Part shown: positions 8,909-17,231 of the stretch, one piece after another
How positions within the stretch are numbered: the first letter of the stretch is position 1
How the letters are laid out: the number at the start of each line of letters is the position of its first letter
Source: Bifidobacterium jacchi
GTDB lineage: Bacteria > Actinomycetota > Actinomycetes > Actinomycetales > Bifidobacteriaceae
Reading direction: 5' to 3'
Length of the DNA stretch: 64,000 nucleotides
Assembly (NCBI RefSeq): GCF_009078285.1
Contig: NZ_RQSP01000002.1
Location: 71,733-135,732 of the forward strand
Translations under genes and position numbers: made by a program
The notes under the pieces: model-generated
Told to the model about the DNA's origin: nothing
Database searches by the model: none
What the model saw: only the letters and a program-made list of their open reading frames with translations

Positions 8909-9121
8909 CTTGCGCTGACAAGCCGTTAGCGCAAGGAATTCTCGAGCTCAAGGGAAATCCCGAGAAAAACTTGCGCGGAGCAACCCGCAAGCGCAAGATC
9001 CTCTCGAAACAACCCCAAATCTCGAGAAAACCTTGCGCTGACAAGCCCGTTAGCGCAAGGAATTCTCAAGCTCAAGGGAAATCCCGAGAAAAACTTGCGC
9101 GGAGCAACCCGCAAGCGCAAG
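8909..9121. repeat. 62-bp-period array of 48-bp palindromic units, locus 1
   Basis: Units at 8929-8976, 8991-9038 and 9053-9100 are each 48 bp, begin GCGCAAG and end TTGCGC. They are separated by 14-bp spacers (8977-8990, 9039-9052, 9101-9114). A truncated half-unit lies at each end (CTTGCGC at 8909, GCGCAAG at 9115). Units 1 and 3 and their following spacers are nearly identical. The interior of each unit is also partly self-complementary (TCTCGAG or CCCGAG segments). Confidence 0.9.
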
Positions 9122-9208
9122 AGAAACTCAAAGCAAGCCCGTCGCTCCCGAAATCGGCCCAGCGAAGACACCCCAGCCCAACCACACACCACACAAACTG
9201 GCGAAGAC

Positions 9209-9459
9209 TCCCGAAATCCACTTCACTGAGACGCCACATCACTGAGCACCTCCAAGACACGCCTCCAAGCGATCAAAAATCGGGAAAAGAACGGCGGCTT
9301 CCCGAATTTCGTTCACTGAATTTCGTTCACTGAGACCGGCTCAGCGATCGTTTTTCGGAATCCGGCCCATTGCTCCCGAATTTCGTTCACTGAGCAACTG
9401 TCAGCGATCGAAATTCGGGAGATCAACCACCGATTCCCGAATTTCGATCGCCAGCGAGG
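9209..9459. repeat. array of alternating TCCCGAATTTCG half-sites (palindromic units)
   Basis: Copies of TCCCGAATTTCGWTCRCTGA alternate in orientation: forward at 9209, 9299, 9373 and 9435, reverse at 9266-9285, 9341-9360 and 9401-9421. A partial forward copy is at 9320. The pair 9373-9421 forms a ~49-bp palindrome, and the next forward copy starts 62 bp after 9373. This is the same geometry as the neighbouring array with unrelated sequence. Confidence 0.8.
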
Positions 9460-9504
9460 GTCGATATGCATCGGCACGCATCAACGACTCCCGCTCTCGC
9501 CCAC

Positions 9505-9762
9505 ATCGTGCGCATCGAACGTATGCCATACGCCCATCGTGTGCATCTAACGTATGCCATCAAAGGCATCGTGTACATGGAACGGATACGTAGAAACACA
9601 AAACGCGCGCTCCACGTACACCCTATGCACACGATCACGCAGACATACGCCCCATGCACACGATCAGCAACGCCTCACATACGTGCCATGCACACGATCA
9701 GCAACCCGACACGACCGAAAGAACCCATCGCATATCTAATACGTACGCTCTATGCACACAAT
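9505..9762. repeat. convergent array of seven ATGCACACGAT-type motifs
   Basis: ATCGTGYGCAT-type copies lie at 9505, 9536 and 9568. The reverse complement ATGCACACGAT lies at 9625, 9654, 9688 and (ATGCACACAAT) 9752. Each is accompanied by an ACGTAT/ATACG-type segment 2-6 bases away. Spacing is 29-34 bp, except 64 for the last. Confidence 0.8.
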
Positions 9763-10024
9763 GGTTTCGATGGGATAGGGCCCGGCATCCTCCGTCAACA
9801 GTCCAGTCACGGGTCCTTGCAGTCATGTTTCTAGTCTCCCATCAATGAGGTGAAACGCGGCACAAAAACCAGGCCACATCAACCCACCACAACTCAATGC
9901 GATCACATCCGCAGAAACAGCTGCGCGATATCATGGTTAACCGATATATCCGATCGATCATGCCCACTGCGTAGTGGAAGCAGATCAGCTGACCGACAAC
10001 GCCGGCCGACGATAGAGGACCGAT

Positions 10025-11155
10025 ATGCCATCCACTTCACCGAGCACACCACCCGAGACCTCACACGACACACCGTCCTCCGGCACCGACAGCACCCAGC
10101 AGCCCGCCGAAGCAACCGCCCCTATCGTGACCATCTACGATGTCGCCAAGATCGCCGGCGTCTCCTACGCAACCGTGTCCCGCTATCTCAACGGTCACCC
10201 GAACGTCTCCAAGGCGAGCGCCGCGAAAATCGACGCCGCAGTCGCGAAAACCGGATTCGCCCCGAATTCGAGCGCGCGTTCGCTGGCCAAGCGCCGCACG
10301 CACATCGTCGCGCTCATCATCCATTACAACTCGAAGGACGTGTACAACGACCCGAACATCCTGAGTTTTCTGGACAGCGCGAACACGCGCGTCGCAGAGG
10401 AGGGCTGGCAGCTGGTCACACTGCTCGCGTCGAACGACGATGCGACCAGCAATATCGAGCAGCTCGTAGCGTCCGGATTCGCCGACGGCTACATCCTGTT
10501 CACGTTCGATTTCAACGACGCCCTGCTGCCGATCTTCGCCAAACGGCATCTTGCCGCGGCGATATCCGGCACCGGATACGACCGCAAGTCGATCTGCCCG
10601 TGCGTGGACGTCGACAACATCGGCGCGATGGCCGAGATGATTCGCTATGTGCTACGCGACGACAATCCGCCCGCCGACCGCAGGCGCACACGACCGGCGT
10701 ACATCTCCGGTCCGCTTGACATGCCGGGCGCACCGGAACGATTCACCGCGTTCAACCGCGTCATCGCGGAACGGTTCGGCACTGAGTTTGAAGCGCCGGT
10801 CGCGTACAGTCCCAAATGGAGTCGCGATGGCGGCGCGCAGGCGATTCGGCAGTGGGCGAGCGACGGGACGATCAATCGCATCGACTGCATCATCGCAGCC
10901 AGCGACACCATTGCGGCGGGCGCGATCGACGAGCTGCATCGGCTTGGGCGCCGCGTCCCGGACGATATCGCCGTATCCGGATTCGACAACAGCGCTGCGG
11001 CGACCGCGTGTACACCGCAGATCACCACCGTCGATCAGCATATCGAGCGGCGCGGCGCGGTCATGGCCGATATCGTCATCCGGCAGATCAACGGAGAGCA
11101 TGTGCCAGACCTGACGATGATGCCGACCGAGCTGATCGTGCGGCAGTCGGCATAG
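10025..11155 (+). CDS. LacI-family transcriptional regulator
   Basis: Sugar-responsive DNA-binding repressor, 376 residues. After a ~35-residue Thr/Ser/Pro-rich N-terminal lead comes the LacI helix-turn-helix (TIYDVAKIAGVSYATVSRYLNGHPNVS, ~38-64) and the hinge region. The periplasmic-binding-like effector domain follows, with the conserved late motif DDIAVSGFDNSAAATACTPQITTVDQ. The start ATG 10025 is preceded by GAGGA. It is followed directly by a second lacI gene on the same strand and lies between two giant surface glycosidase genes facing away from it; control of those genes is inferred, not shown. Confidence 0.9.
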   Translation: MPSTSPSTPPETSHDTPSSGTDSTQQPAEATAPIVTIYDVAKIAGVSYATVSRYLNGHPNVSKASAAKIDAAVAKTGFAPNSSARSLAKRRTHIVALIIHYNSKDVYNDPNILSFLDSANTRVAEEGWQLVTLLASNDDATSNIEQLVASGFADGYILFTFDFNDALLPIFAKRHLAAAISGTGYDRKSICPCVDVDNIGAMAEMIRYVLRDDNPPADRRRTRPAYISGPLDMPGAPERFTAFNRVIAERFGTEFEAPVAYSPKWSRDGGAQAIRQWASDGTINRIDCIIAASDTIAAGAIDELHRLGRRVPDDIAVSGFDNSAAATACTPQITTVDQHIERRGAVMADIVIRQINGEHVPDLTMMPTELIVRQSA

Positions 11156-11212
11156 CGCGGCGTGCCGACGGCGCCACCGCCGCTTCGCAACGCCCCCTCT
11201 GCAAGACATGCG

Positions 11213-11226
11213 TGTAACCGGTTCAA
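11213..11226. promoter_or_regulatory. LacI-type operator at the promoter of the second lacI gene
   Basis: TGTAACCGGTTCAA lies in the -35 region of a promoter whose TACGAT box is at 11251-11256, seven bases before the ATG. Autoregulation is likely. Confidence 0.6.
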
Positions 11227-11263
11227 CACGCCCAATTACACCGTATGGCCTACGATAGATAGT

Positions 11264-12397
11264 ATGTCAACGATGATGAGGAAAAAGCCCACGATTCGCG
11301 ATGTCGCCCAGCTGGCTGGCGTGTCGTACGGCACGGTGTCGCGCTATCTCAACGGCGGCGAGCATGTTTCGCCCGACGCCGCCGAGCGTATCGCGCAGGC
11401 GATCAGCAAGGCGCAGTACACGCCGAACAACGCCGCGCGCACACTGGCACGGCAGCGCACGCATGCGGTGGCACTCATCATTCAGGTCGAATCAAACGAG
11501 ACGATCGTACAGGCCAGTGTTTCCGCGGCAATGACGGGCGCGAATCAGGTGCTCGGCGACGCCGGATATCAGATGGTCACACTCATCGCCAATACGGAAA
11601 GCTCGACGGAGCGCATCCTGCGGCTGGTCGGCAGCGATTTCGCCGACGGATATCTGCTGTTCTCAATGAGCAATGACGACCAGTTTGCGGAATCATTCCG
11701 CAATGTGGGAGCGCCGGTGGTGCGGTCGGAGATCGGCGGCGATCTGCCGTATCCGGCTGTGGATTTCACCAACGAGCAGGGGCAGTACGACATCACGCGC
11801 TATCTGCTCGACAAGGGGCGTCGCCGGTTGCTGTACATCTGCGGCCCCGGCTACTCGCCGACCGCGCTCAACCGCTATGAGGGATTCAAGCGCGCGATGG
11901 GCGATCAATTCCGCGAAGGCGACGTGTATTTCGCGGACAGCTGGGAGATCGACAACGGCGAGATGGCTGTGGCTGAATTCGAGTCGCGATTCGTGCGGCC
12001 GGGGGCTGCTGCGGCTAGGGTTGCGGCTGGGGCCGACTCCGCTGATGCGGTTGCGGCTGATTCCGGCGCTGCCGGGGCTGGCGTGGATGCTGCCGTGGCT
12101 GGCGTTGCAGATGGGATTGATGGCGTGGTCTGCGCGAACGACGACATTGCGATGGGCGCGATTCGTCGACTGACGCATATGGGATACCGTGTGCCGGAGG
12201 ACGTTTCCGTGACCGGTTTCGATGATTCGCCGATCGCGCTGCTGTCCGATCCGAAGCTGACGACGGTGCGTCAGGATTCGCAACTGCACGGCGAGACGAT
12301 GGCGCGCCTGTTGCTTGACATCATGGATGGCAAGCCGTTGGGGGAGCGGCATACGGTGCTGCTGCCCACCACGATCATGCATCGCCGCAGCGCGTGA
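11264..12397 (+). CDS. LacI-family transcriptional regulator
   Basis: Second LacI-type repressor, 377 residues from ATG 11264. The helix-turn-helix is close to the first (TIRDVAQLAGVSYGTVSRYLNGGEHVS), so the two may recognise similar operators. The effector domain ends with PEDVSVTGFDDSPIALLSDPKLTTVRQ. This start is preferred over the longer frame because TACGAT stands seven bases upstream (leaderless type) and the homology begins here. An Ala/Gly/Asp-rich insert of ~35 residues (about residues 250-285, bases ~12000-12115) sits just before the conserved DGVVCANDDIAMGA segment and looks like expanded low-complexity DNA. Confidence 0.88.
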   Translation: MSTMMRKKPTIRDVAQLAGVSYGTVSRYLNGGEHVSPDAAERIAQAISKAQYTPNNAARTLARQRTHAVALIIQVESNETIVQASVSAAMTGANQVLGDAGYQMVTLIANTESSTERILRLVGSDFADGYLLFSMSNDDQFAESFRNVGAPVVRSEIGGDLPYPAVDFTNEQGQYDITRYLLDKGRRRLLYICGPGYSPTALNRYEGFKRAMGDQFREGDVYFADSWEIDNGEMAVAEFESRFVRPGAAAARVAAGADSADAVAADSGAAGAGVDAAVAGVADGIDGVVCANDDIAMGAIRRLTHMGYRVPEDVSVTGFDDSPIALLSDPKLTTVRQDSQLHGETMARLLLDIMDGKPLGERHTVLLPTTIMHRRSA

Positions 12398-12609
12398 CGC
12401 CGGCCACGTTCCAACTGGCCGACTGAGCCTGGTCAAAGGCCACCGAAGACAGCACTCACGACGTGGCCTTATCCGAACGCGCCTTCAATATGCCAGCAAC
12501 CAGCAGCCAGCGCCGGCGACCAACACCGGCAGCACGCAGCCACCGGCACCACCCAGAACCCCGGCAACGACCGCATAAAGGAATCGGGCAAGGCCTCGCA
12601 AGAGGCCAT

Positions 12610-13908
12610 TCACAGGAACATGGCCATGTATATGGGCATGACTTCGACTTTGTCACCAACCGTACCGAAATTGCCCGGAGCCAGTTTGATGCCGTGGACT
12701 ACGCCATGCTTCTCGATCAGCGACTGCATGGACTTCGCCTTGCGGTTCTGCGAGGCCTTCACCTCCACGGCGGTCGCCTGACCCTCGTAACGGATGAAAA
12801 AGTCCATTTCCAGCGAATTGTTCCTCTCGTAGTAGTACAGAGGCTTGCCGTTTTTCGCGAACATGTCGCCGACGATGTTCTCATATACGGCACCCTTGTA
12901 GATGCCGAGATTCCCATTCAGGATGTCTTTCTGGGAACCCTCCTCCAGCATCGCGACCAACAGTCCCGTATCCCGCATATACACCTTGAACTTCGTATTG
13001 TCTGCGTTGCCTTCAAACGGCAATTCCGGTGCAGTGAGCTTATAGCAGAAATTGATGATGCCGGCGTCATACAGCCATTGCAGACTCCCACCATATTTGC
13101 GCGCACTCGATTTTGGCTCCACCACAGCGTAAGAGAATTTCTTGGAATCCCGTGCCAACTGCTTGGGAATAGACAGGAAGCACGCCCTTGCCCTTGCCTT
13201 CTCGCTGCCCACGGCGTATTTGGCGATGTCGTTGCCGTATTCGGCGAGAATGTCGCGCTGCACCTGAAGCACCTTTGAAAAGTCATTGGTGTCGACGAAC
13301 CGCTGCACGGCCTCCGGCATGCCTCCGACGACGACATATTGCCTGAAAAGCCGCATCATACGTTCCTGCACGGCATCGGGAACCTGCTCGCGACGGTCGA
13401 AGAATCCTTTCAGGTATGCGACAACATCATCGCCCAGCCCCATACCCCATAGGAACTCCTTGAAATCCATCGAATGCATCGACATATGATCCACATATCC
13501 AACCGGAAACGATGAAACCTCCCGATATGCGATACCCAGCAATGAACCGCTGGCAATGACATCGGCCCGGCCGTCCATGGTCAGAAACTTCAACGAGGTG
13601 ATGGCATCCGGGCAACTCTGTATCTCATCGAGAAACAGCAAAACTCGCCGCTCTGTGAAATCGACTCCCGGAAAGAACAGGGACAACTGAGCGAATATGG
13701 ACGCGGCATCGCGCCCCCCGGAGAATATCGCCTTGTACTCAGGATGCTCTTCGAAATTCAGCGTGACGACCCGCTCATAGTGGGCTTCTCCGAAATGCTC
13801 GATGGCATACGTCTTACCCACCTGACGGGCACCTTGCACGATCAAACTCTTATGATGAGGATCCGCATTCCAGCGCGCAAGTTCGTCGTTAATCTTCCTC
13901 CTCAGCAT
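12610..13908 (-). CDS. AAA ATPase with DUF4143 C-terminal domain
   Basis: A 432-residue ATPase of the widespread AAA_14/DUF4143 family; the cellular role is not established. Walker A is GARQVGKT at residues 26-33 and Walker B is LLFLDEIQ with Asp94/Glu95. The DUF4143 region includes YVVVGGMPEAVQRFVDTNDF and a C-terminal nuclease-like core, EMDFFIRYEGQATAVEVKASQNRKAKS, with the E-x-K spacing of the family. The start ATG 13908 has AGAGG upstream. It stands alone, with two 30-bp palindromes and a 12-bp tandem repeat in its promoter. Codon use is less GC-rich than the neighbours, compatible with transfer. Confidence 0.88.
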   Translation of the reverse strand: MLRRKINDELARWNADPHHKSLIVQGARQVGKTYAIEHFGEAHYERVVTLNFEEHPEYKAIFSGGRDAASIFAQLSLFFPGVDFTERRVLLFLDEIQSCPDAITSLKFLTMDGRADVIASGSLLGIAYREVSSFPVGYVDHMSMHSMDFKEFLWGMGLGDDVVAYLKGFFDRREQVPDAVQERMMRLFRQYVVVGGMPEAVQRFVDTNDFSKVLQVQRDILAEYGNDIAKYAVGSEKARARACFLSIPKQLARDSKKFSYAVVEPKSSARKYGGSLQWLYDAGIINFCYKLTAPELPFEGNADNTKFKVYMRDTGLLVAMLEEGSQKDILNGNLGIYKGAVYENIVGDMFAKNGKPLYYYERNNSLEMDFFIRYEGQATAVEVKASQNRKAKSMQSLIEKHGVVHGIKLAPGNFGTVGDKVEVMPIYMAMFL

Positions 13909-13957
13909 TGCCGCCTCTTTCCGCGCTCACGTTCACGACGACCATCATCATAACAAT

Positions 13958-14020
13958 ATGCATATTTTTCCTATGAAAAAAATACATATCATGCACATTT
14001 TTCCCATGAATAAAATGCAT
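13958..14020. promoter_or_regulatory. two 30-bp AT-rich palindromes upstream of the DUF4143 ATPase
   Basis: 13958-13987 and 13991-14020 are diverged copies of one 30-bp near-palindrome (ATGCAT...ATGMAT with TTTTTC/GAAAAA arms), 33 bp start to start. They sit just upstream of a likely TATGAT -10 box. Operator function is inferred. Confidence 0.65.
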
Positions 14021-14056
14021 ACACGTAGCTTGACACGTAGTGTGACACGTAGCTTG
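14021..14056. repeat. 12-bp tandem repeat, three units
   Basis: ACACGTAGCTTG repeats three times (the middle copy is ACACGTAGTGTG), directly beyond the two palindromes. Confidence 0.8.
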
Positions 14057-14096
14057 ACAATGGACGAGCAACAGAAAACAACGCCCACATAACGGA

Positions 14097-14135
14097 ATCG
14101 GGGCGAGGCCCCCACAAGAGGAACCTCGCCCCGAT
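14097..14135 (-). terminator. terminator after the GH43-like surface protein
   Basis: Perfect 12-bp stem ATCGGGGCGAGG with CCTCGCCCCGAT and a ~15-base loop, 85 bp beyond the stop at 14220. Confidence 0.7.
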
Positions 14136-14219
14136 CTCAATCAACCGGACTCAGCCAACCGGACTCAGCCGGAGCAGCAACCAGCCCCGGCCAGCCCGGC
14201 CGACTCGACCCGGCCGGCA

Positions 14220-17200
14220 TCAGCCACGACGACGGCGGACCAGCGTCACAGCGGCACCGGCGGCCAACAGCAGCGCGGCCACACCGGCGACACCGGCAAC
14301 CGAAGCACCCGTATCCGACAGGCCAGACTGCTTATTCGGCTTCTTGGCAGGCGTCGTCGGCGCCGGCTTCGGCGCAGGCGCAGGCTTCTTGCCTTCGTCG
14401 GCCTTCTTCGCCACGCTCACCGAGAACGTCGCCGGCTTGACCGCATCGGCAGCGGAACCGTTGAGCGTCACGGTGAAGGTGACCTTGCCCTCGGCCGCGA
14501 ACGGCTTGGACAGGTCGACCACACCGCCGAACGCGTCCACCGCGGTCAACGTGTAGCCGGCAGCGTCGAGAGCCACCTCGGTGCCGTCATCCAGCACCTT
14601 GACGACCTTCAGACCAGCCGCGGCAAACGTCTCGCCGACCGTGTACTTGGTCTTCGTGGGCGCAGCCGCCACCTTGAGCGCGACGACCTTGTGTTCAGGC
14701 GCGGGCTTGCCACCGTCGGACTTCGCCTTGACGGTCAGCTCGAACGTGGCGGTCTTGGACGCGTCGGACTTGAGCGCCACGGTCACTGTGATCTTGCCAA
14801 CCGCAGCATCGGCGAACGGCTTGGTCAGATCGACCACGGAACCATCGGCGGCAACCGCAGACAGCGAGTAGTCAGCGTCATCCACATCAGCCGAAGAGCC
14901 ATCGGACAGCGTCTTGACGACCTTCAGACCAGCCGCGGCAAACGTCTCGCCAACCGTGTACTCGACCTTCGCCGGCGCAGCCGCAACCTTGATGCCGGTC
15001 GTCACGATCGGCTTCGCCTTGACGGTCAGCTCGAACGTGGCGATCTTGTCATCCACGTTCACGGTCACCGTAACGGTACCGATGGCGGCCTCAGCGAACG
15101 GCTTGGTCAGATCGATGACCTCGCCGGACTTGGCGACGGCGGTCAGTGTGTACTCGCTACCTGCGGCCGGCACCTTCGTGCCATCCGACATCACCTTCTC
15201 TACGGACAGGCCGTCAGCAGCGAACTTCTCGCCGACCTGGTACTCGGTCTTGCTGGGCTTGCCGGCGATTTCGATCGAGGCGAGCGTCACAGGCGCCTTC
15301 TCCACGGTCAGCTCGAACGTGGCGATCTTGGACGCATCGGACTTGAGCGCAACCGTCACCGTGACCTTGCCAACCGCAGCATCAGCAAACGGCTTGGCCA
15401 GATCAACCACGGAACCATCAGCGGCAACCGCAGACAGCGAGTAGTCGTCAGCGGTCAGCGGCACATCGATGCCGTTCGACTGCGTCTTGACGACCGACAG
15501 ACCGTCGGCGGCGAACGTCTGGCCGACCGTGTACTTGACGGTGATCGGCTCGGCGGTCACCTTGATGCCGGTCGTCACGATCGGCTTGGCCTTGACGGTC
15601 ACGTCGAACGTGGCGGTCTTGGACGCATCCGACTTGAGCGCCACCGTAACCGTAACGGAACCAACCGCAGCATCAGCAAACGGCTTGCTCAGATCCACCA
15701 CGGAACCATCGGCGGCAACCGCAGACAGCGAGTAGTCAGCGGCATCCACATCAGCCGAAGTGCCATCGGACAGCGTCTTGACAACCTTCAGACCAGCCGC
15801 GGCAAACGTGTCGCCAACCGTGTACTCGGACTTCGCCGGCGCAGCCGCAACCTTGATGCCGGTCACAGTCGGCGCGGGCTTCGGGGCGATCGTCGTGTTG
15901 CCGAAGATCGCCGTGTAGTCGCCGCGGCCGTTGTTCGACACGGCGAACACGCCGACATCGAGCTTGTCGGCGGCGTCCTCGCCGAGCGTCGCCTTGCCGA
16001 TCGACTTCCATTCGGCTTCGGTTCCGTTCACACCGGTTCCCGGCACCTGATAGAAGCCTTCGAGTTCGGTCTTGCTGTTGCGCACGAGCCTGATCGTCAG
16101 CGGAGTGTCCGTCGAGGTCGCCGCTTCGGCCACCTTGGCGGATTCCTTGTCGATGAAGCCGTTGTTGTCGGAATCGGTCTGGAAGAACGATCCGTTCAGT
16201 CCGGCGACGAGCAGCGCGTAGCCGTGAGCCTTGCCCTTGCCGTCCGCGCTCAGATCGTTGCGCACGATGATGCCGGCGCGCGGATCCTCGTTGTTGCCGG
16301 GCTGCGACGAGACGATGGTGGTCTGGATGGAACCGCCGACCTCGAGCTTGGCGGGCTGGTAGATCGTGGACAGGTTGTCCTTGTCGGTCCATGCGCCCGT
16401 GTTCGACTTGTCGGTGATGCGCAGCAGGTTCGTGCCATCGGCACCCTGTGCGAACGCGCTGGCGTTGCCCCAGCTCGTGGTCTTCCACGGGTCGGAGACA
16501 GCCGTGGAGCCTTCGGTGGTGCTGGAGAACGTCACGCGGTAGACGCGCGTCTTGGACTTGTCGGCCTTGCTGGTGACGGTGATGATCGCACGCTCGGTGT
16601 TCACATCGGTGGTCACGGTCACATCGTTCGCGTTGACGGCCTTCGCCTCGACAGTCGGGACCTTGCCCCACACGCCGGTGTCGACGGTGTAGCTCAGCGT
16701 GGTGCCGGCGAATCCGTCGATCGCCGTGCCGTTGACGGTGATCGATGCGAGGTTGAGCGGGTTGTCGACCGTCTCATCCCAGTAGTTCGCATCCCATCCG
16801 TCGCCGTAGGCGGTCGGATCCTGGGTCGCCGGGTTCTGCATCGTCAGTCGGCCGGTGGTCTTGTCGATCACGAGCGGCAGCCACACGTAGGTGGAGTCGG
16901 CCGCGCCCGCATGCCAACGGTCACCGATGTAGATGAACTTGCCGGGCTTGTACTCGAACACCGATGCGGACTGCGAGCCGAACGTGGAGCCGCGGGCGTC
17001 GCCCACGGACAGCAGGCCGTCGGCGCCTTCCGGCAGGTTCTGGAAGTTCGTGTTCTCGTACTTGTCGTCCGCTTCGATGCCGCGGATCCACGTGCCGAGG
17101 ATCGAATCAGCCGTGTAGTACGTCTGCTTGTTCGGAGCCCAGCCGGTCGCGCCGGAAGCGATGATGTAGTACTTGCTTCCGGACTTGAACATGGCGGGCG

Positions 17201-17231
17201 CCTCAAGCATGCCGCGGTCCTTGACGATCAC
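14220..17231 (-). CDS. surface GH43-like protein, C-terminal part after a frameshift
   Basis: Reads on from the upstream gene in another frame. It starts inside the GH43-like catalytic domain (IVKDRGMLEAPAMFKSGSKYYIIASGATGWAPN, ~1-35) and continues with WLPLVIDKTTGRL. A ~190-residue beta-sandwich follows (WKTTSWGNASAFAQG to IFGNTTIAP), then about seven Big_3/Ig-like repeats of the form YTVGETFAAAGLKVVKTLSDG, LSDTG, a membrane helix and VRRRRG. A GTG at 17231 overlaps the upstream TGA (GTGA), but the domain break shows this is not an independent gene. Independent translation would give a protein without signal peptide. Confidence 0.8.
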   Translation of the reverse strand: MIVKDRGMLEAPAMFKSGSKYYIIASGATGWAPNKQTYYTADSILGTWIRGIEADDKYENTNFQNLPEGADGLLSVGDARGSTFGSQSASVFEYKPGKFIYIGDRWHAGAADSTYVWLPLVIDKTTGRLTMQNPATQDPTAYGDGWDANYWDETVDNPLNLASITVNGTAIDGFAGTTLSYTVDTGVWGKVPTVEAKAVNANDVTVTTDVNTERAIITVTSKADKSKTRVYRVTFSSTTEGSTAVSDPWKTTSWGNASAFAQGADGTNLLRITDKSNTGAWTDKDNLSTIYQPAKLEVGGSIQTTIVSSQPGNNEDPRAGIIVRNDLSADGKGKAHGYALLVAGLNGSFFQTDSDNNGFIDKESAKVAEAATSTDTPLTIRLVRNSKTELEGFYQVPGTGVNGTEAEWKSIGKATLGEDAADKLDVGVFAVSNNGRGDYTAIFGNTTIAPKPAPTVTGIKVAAAPAKSEYTVGDTFAAAGLKVVKTLSDGTSADVDAADYSLSAVAADGSVVDLSKPFADAAVGSVTVTVALKSDASKTATFDVTVKAKPIVTTGIKVTAEPITVKYTVGQTFAADGLSVVKTQSNGIDVPLTADDYSLSAVAADGSVVDLAKPFADAAVGKVTVTVALKSDASKIATFELTVEKAPVTLASIEIAGKPSKTEYQVGEKFAADGLSVEKVMSDGTKVPAAGSEYTLTAVAKSGEVIDLTKPFAEAAIGTVTVTVNVDDKIATFELTVKAKPIVTTGIKVAAAPAKVEYTVGETFAAAGLKVVKTLSDGSSADVDDADYSLSAVAADGSVVDLTKPFADAAVGKITVTVALKSDASKTATFELTVKAKSDGGKPAPEHKVVALKVAAAPTKTKYTVGETFAAAGLKVVKVLDDGTEVALDAAGYTLTAVDAFGGVVDLSKPFAAEGKVTFTVTLNGSAADAVKPATFSVSVAKKADEGKKPAPAPKPAPTTPAKKPNKQSGLSDTGASVAGVAGVAALLLAAGAAVTLVRRRRG

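Larger units (their letters stand above)
8602..10024. other. long repeat-rich intergenic region
   Basis: No credible gene in 1.4 kb. In order: LacI operators (8820-8865), the 62-bp-period palindrome array (8909-9121), a second palindrome array (9209-9459), and a convergent array of an ATGCACACGAT motif (9505-9762). Short ORFs here are made of repeat sequence. Confidence 0.8.

Noticed and set aside
8929-9121. CRISPR array interpretation of the 62-bp repeats
   Set aside because: Units are long palindromes with variable interiors, spacers are 14 bp and partly repeated, and no cas genes are present.
8971-9333. 120-codon ORF (Lys/Ser/Pro/Gln-rich) in the repeat region
   Set aside because: Consists of the palindromic repeats read in one frame; the 62-bp period rules out a repeated protein.
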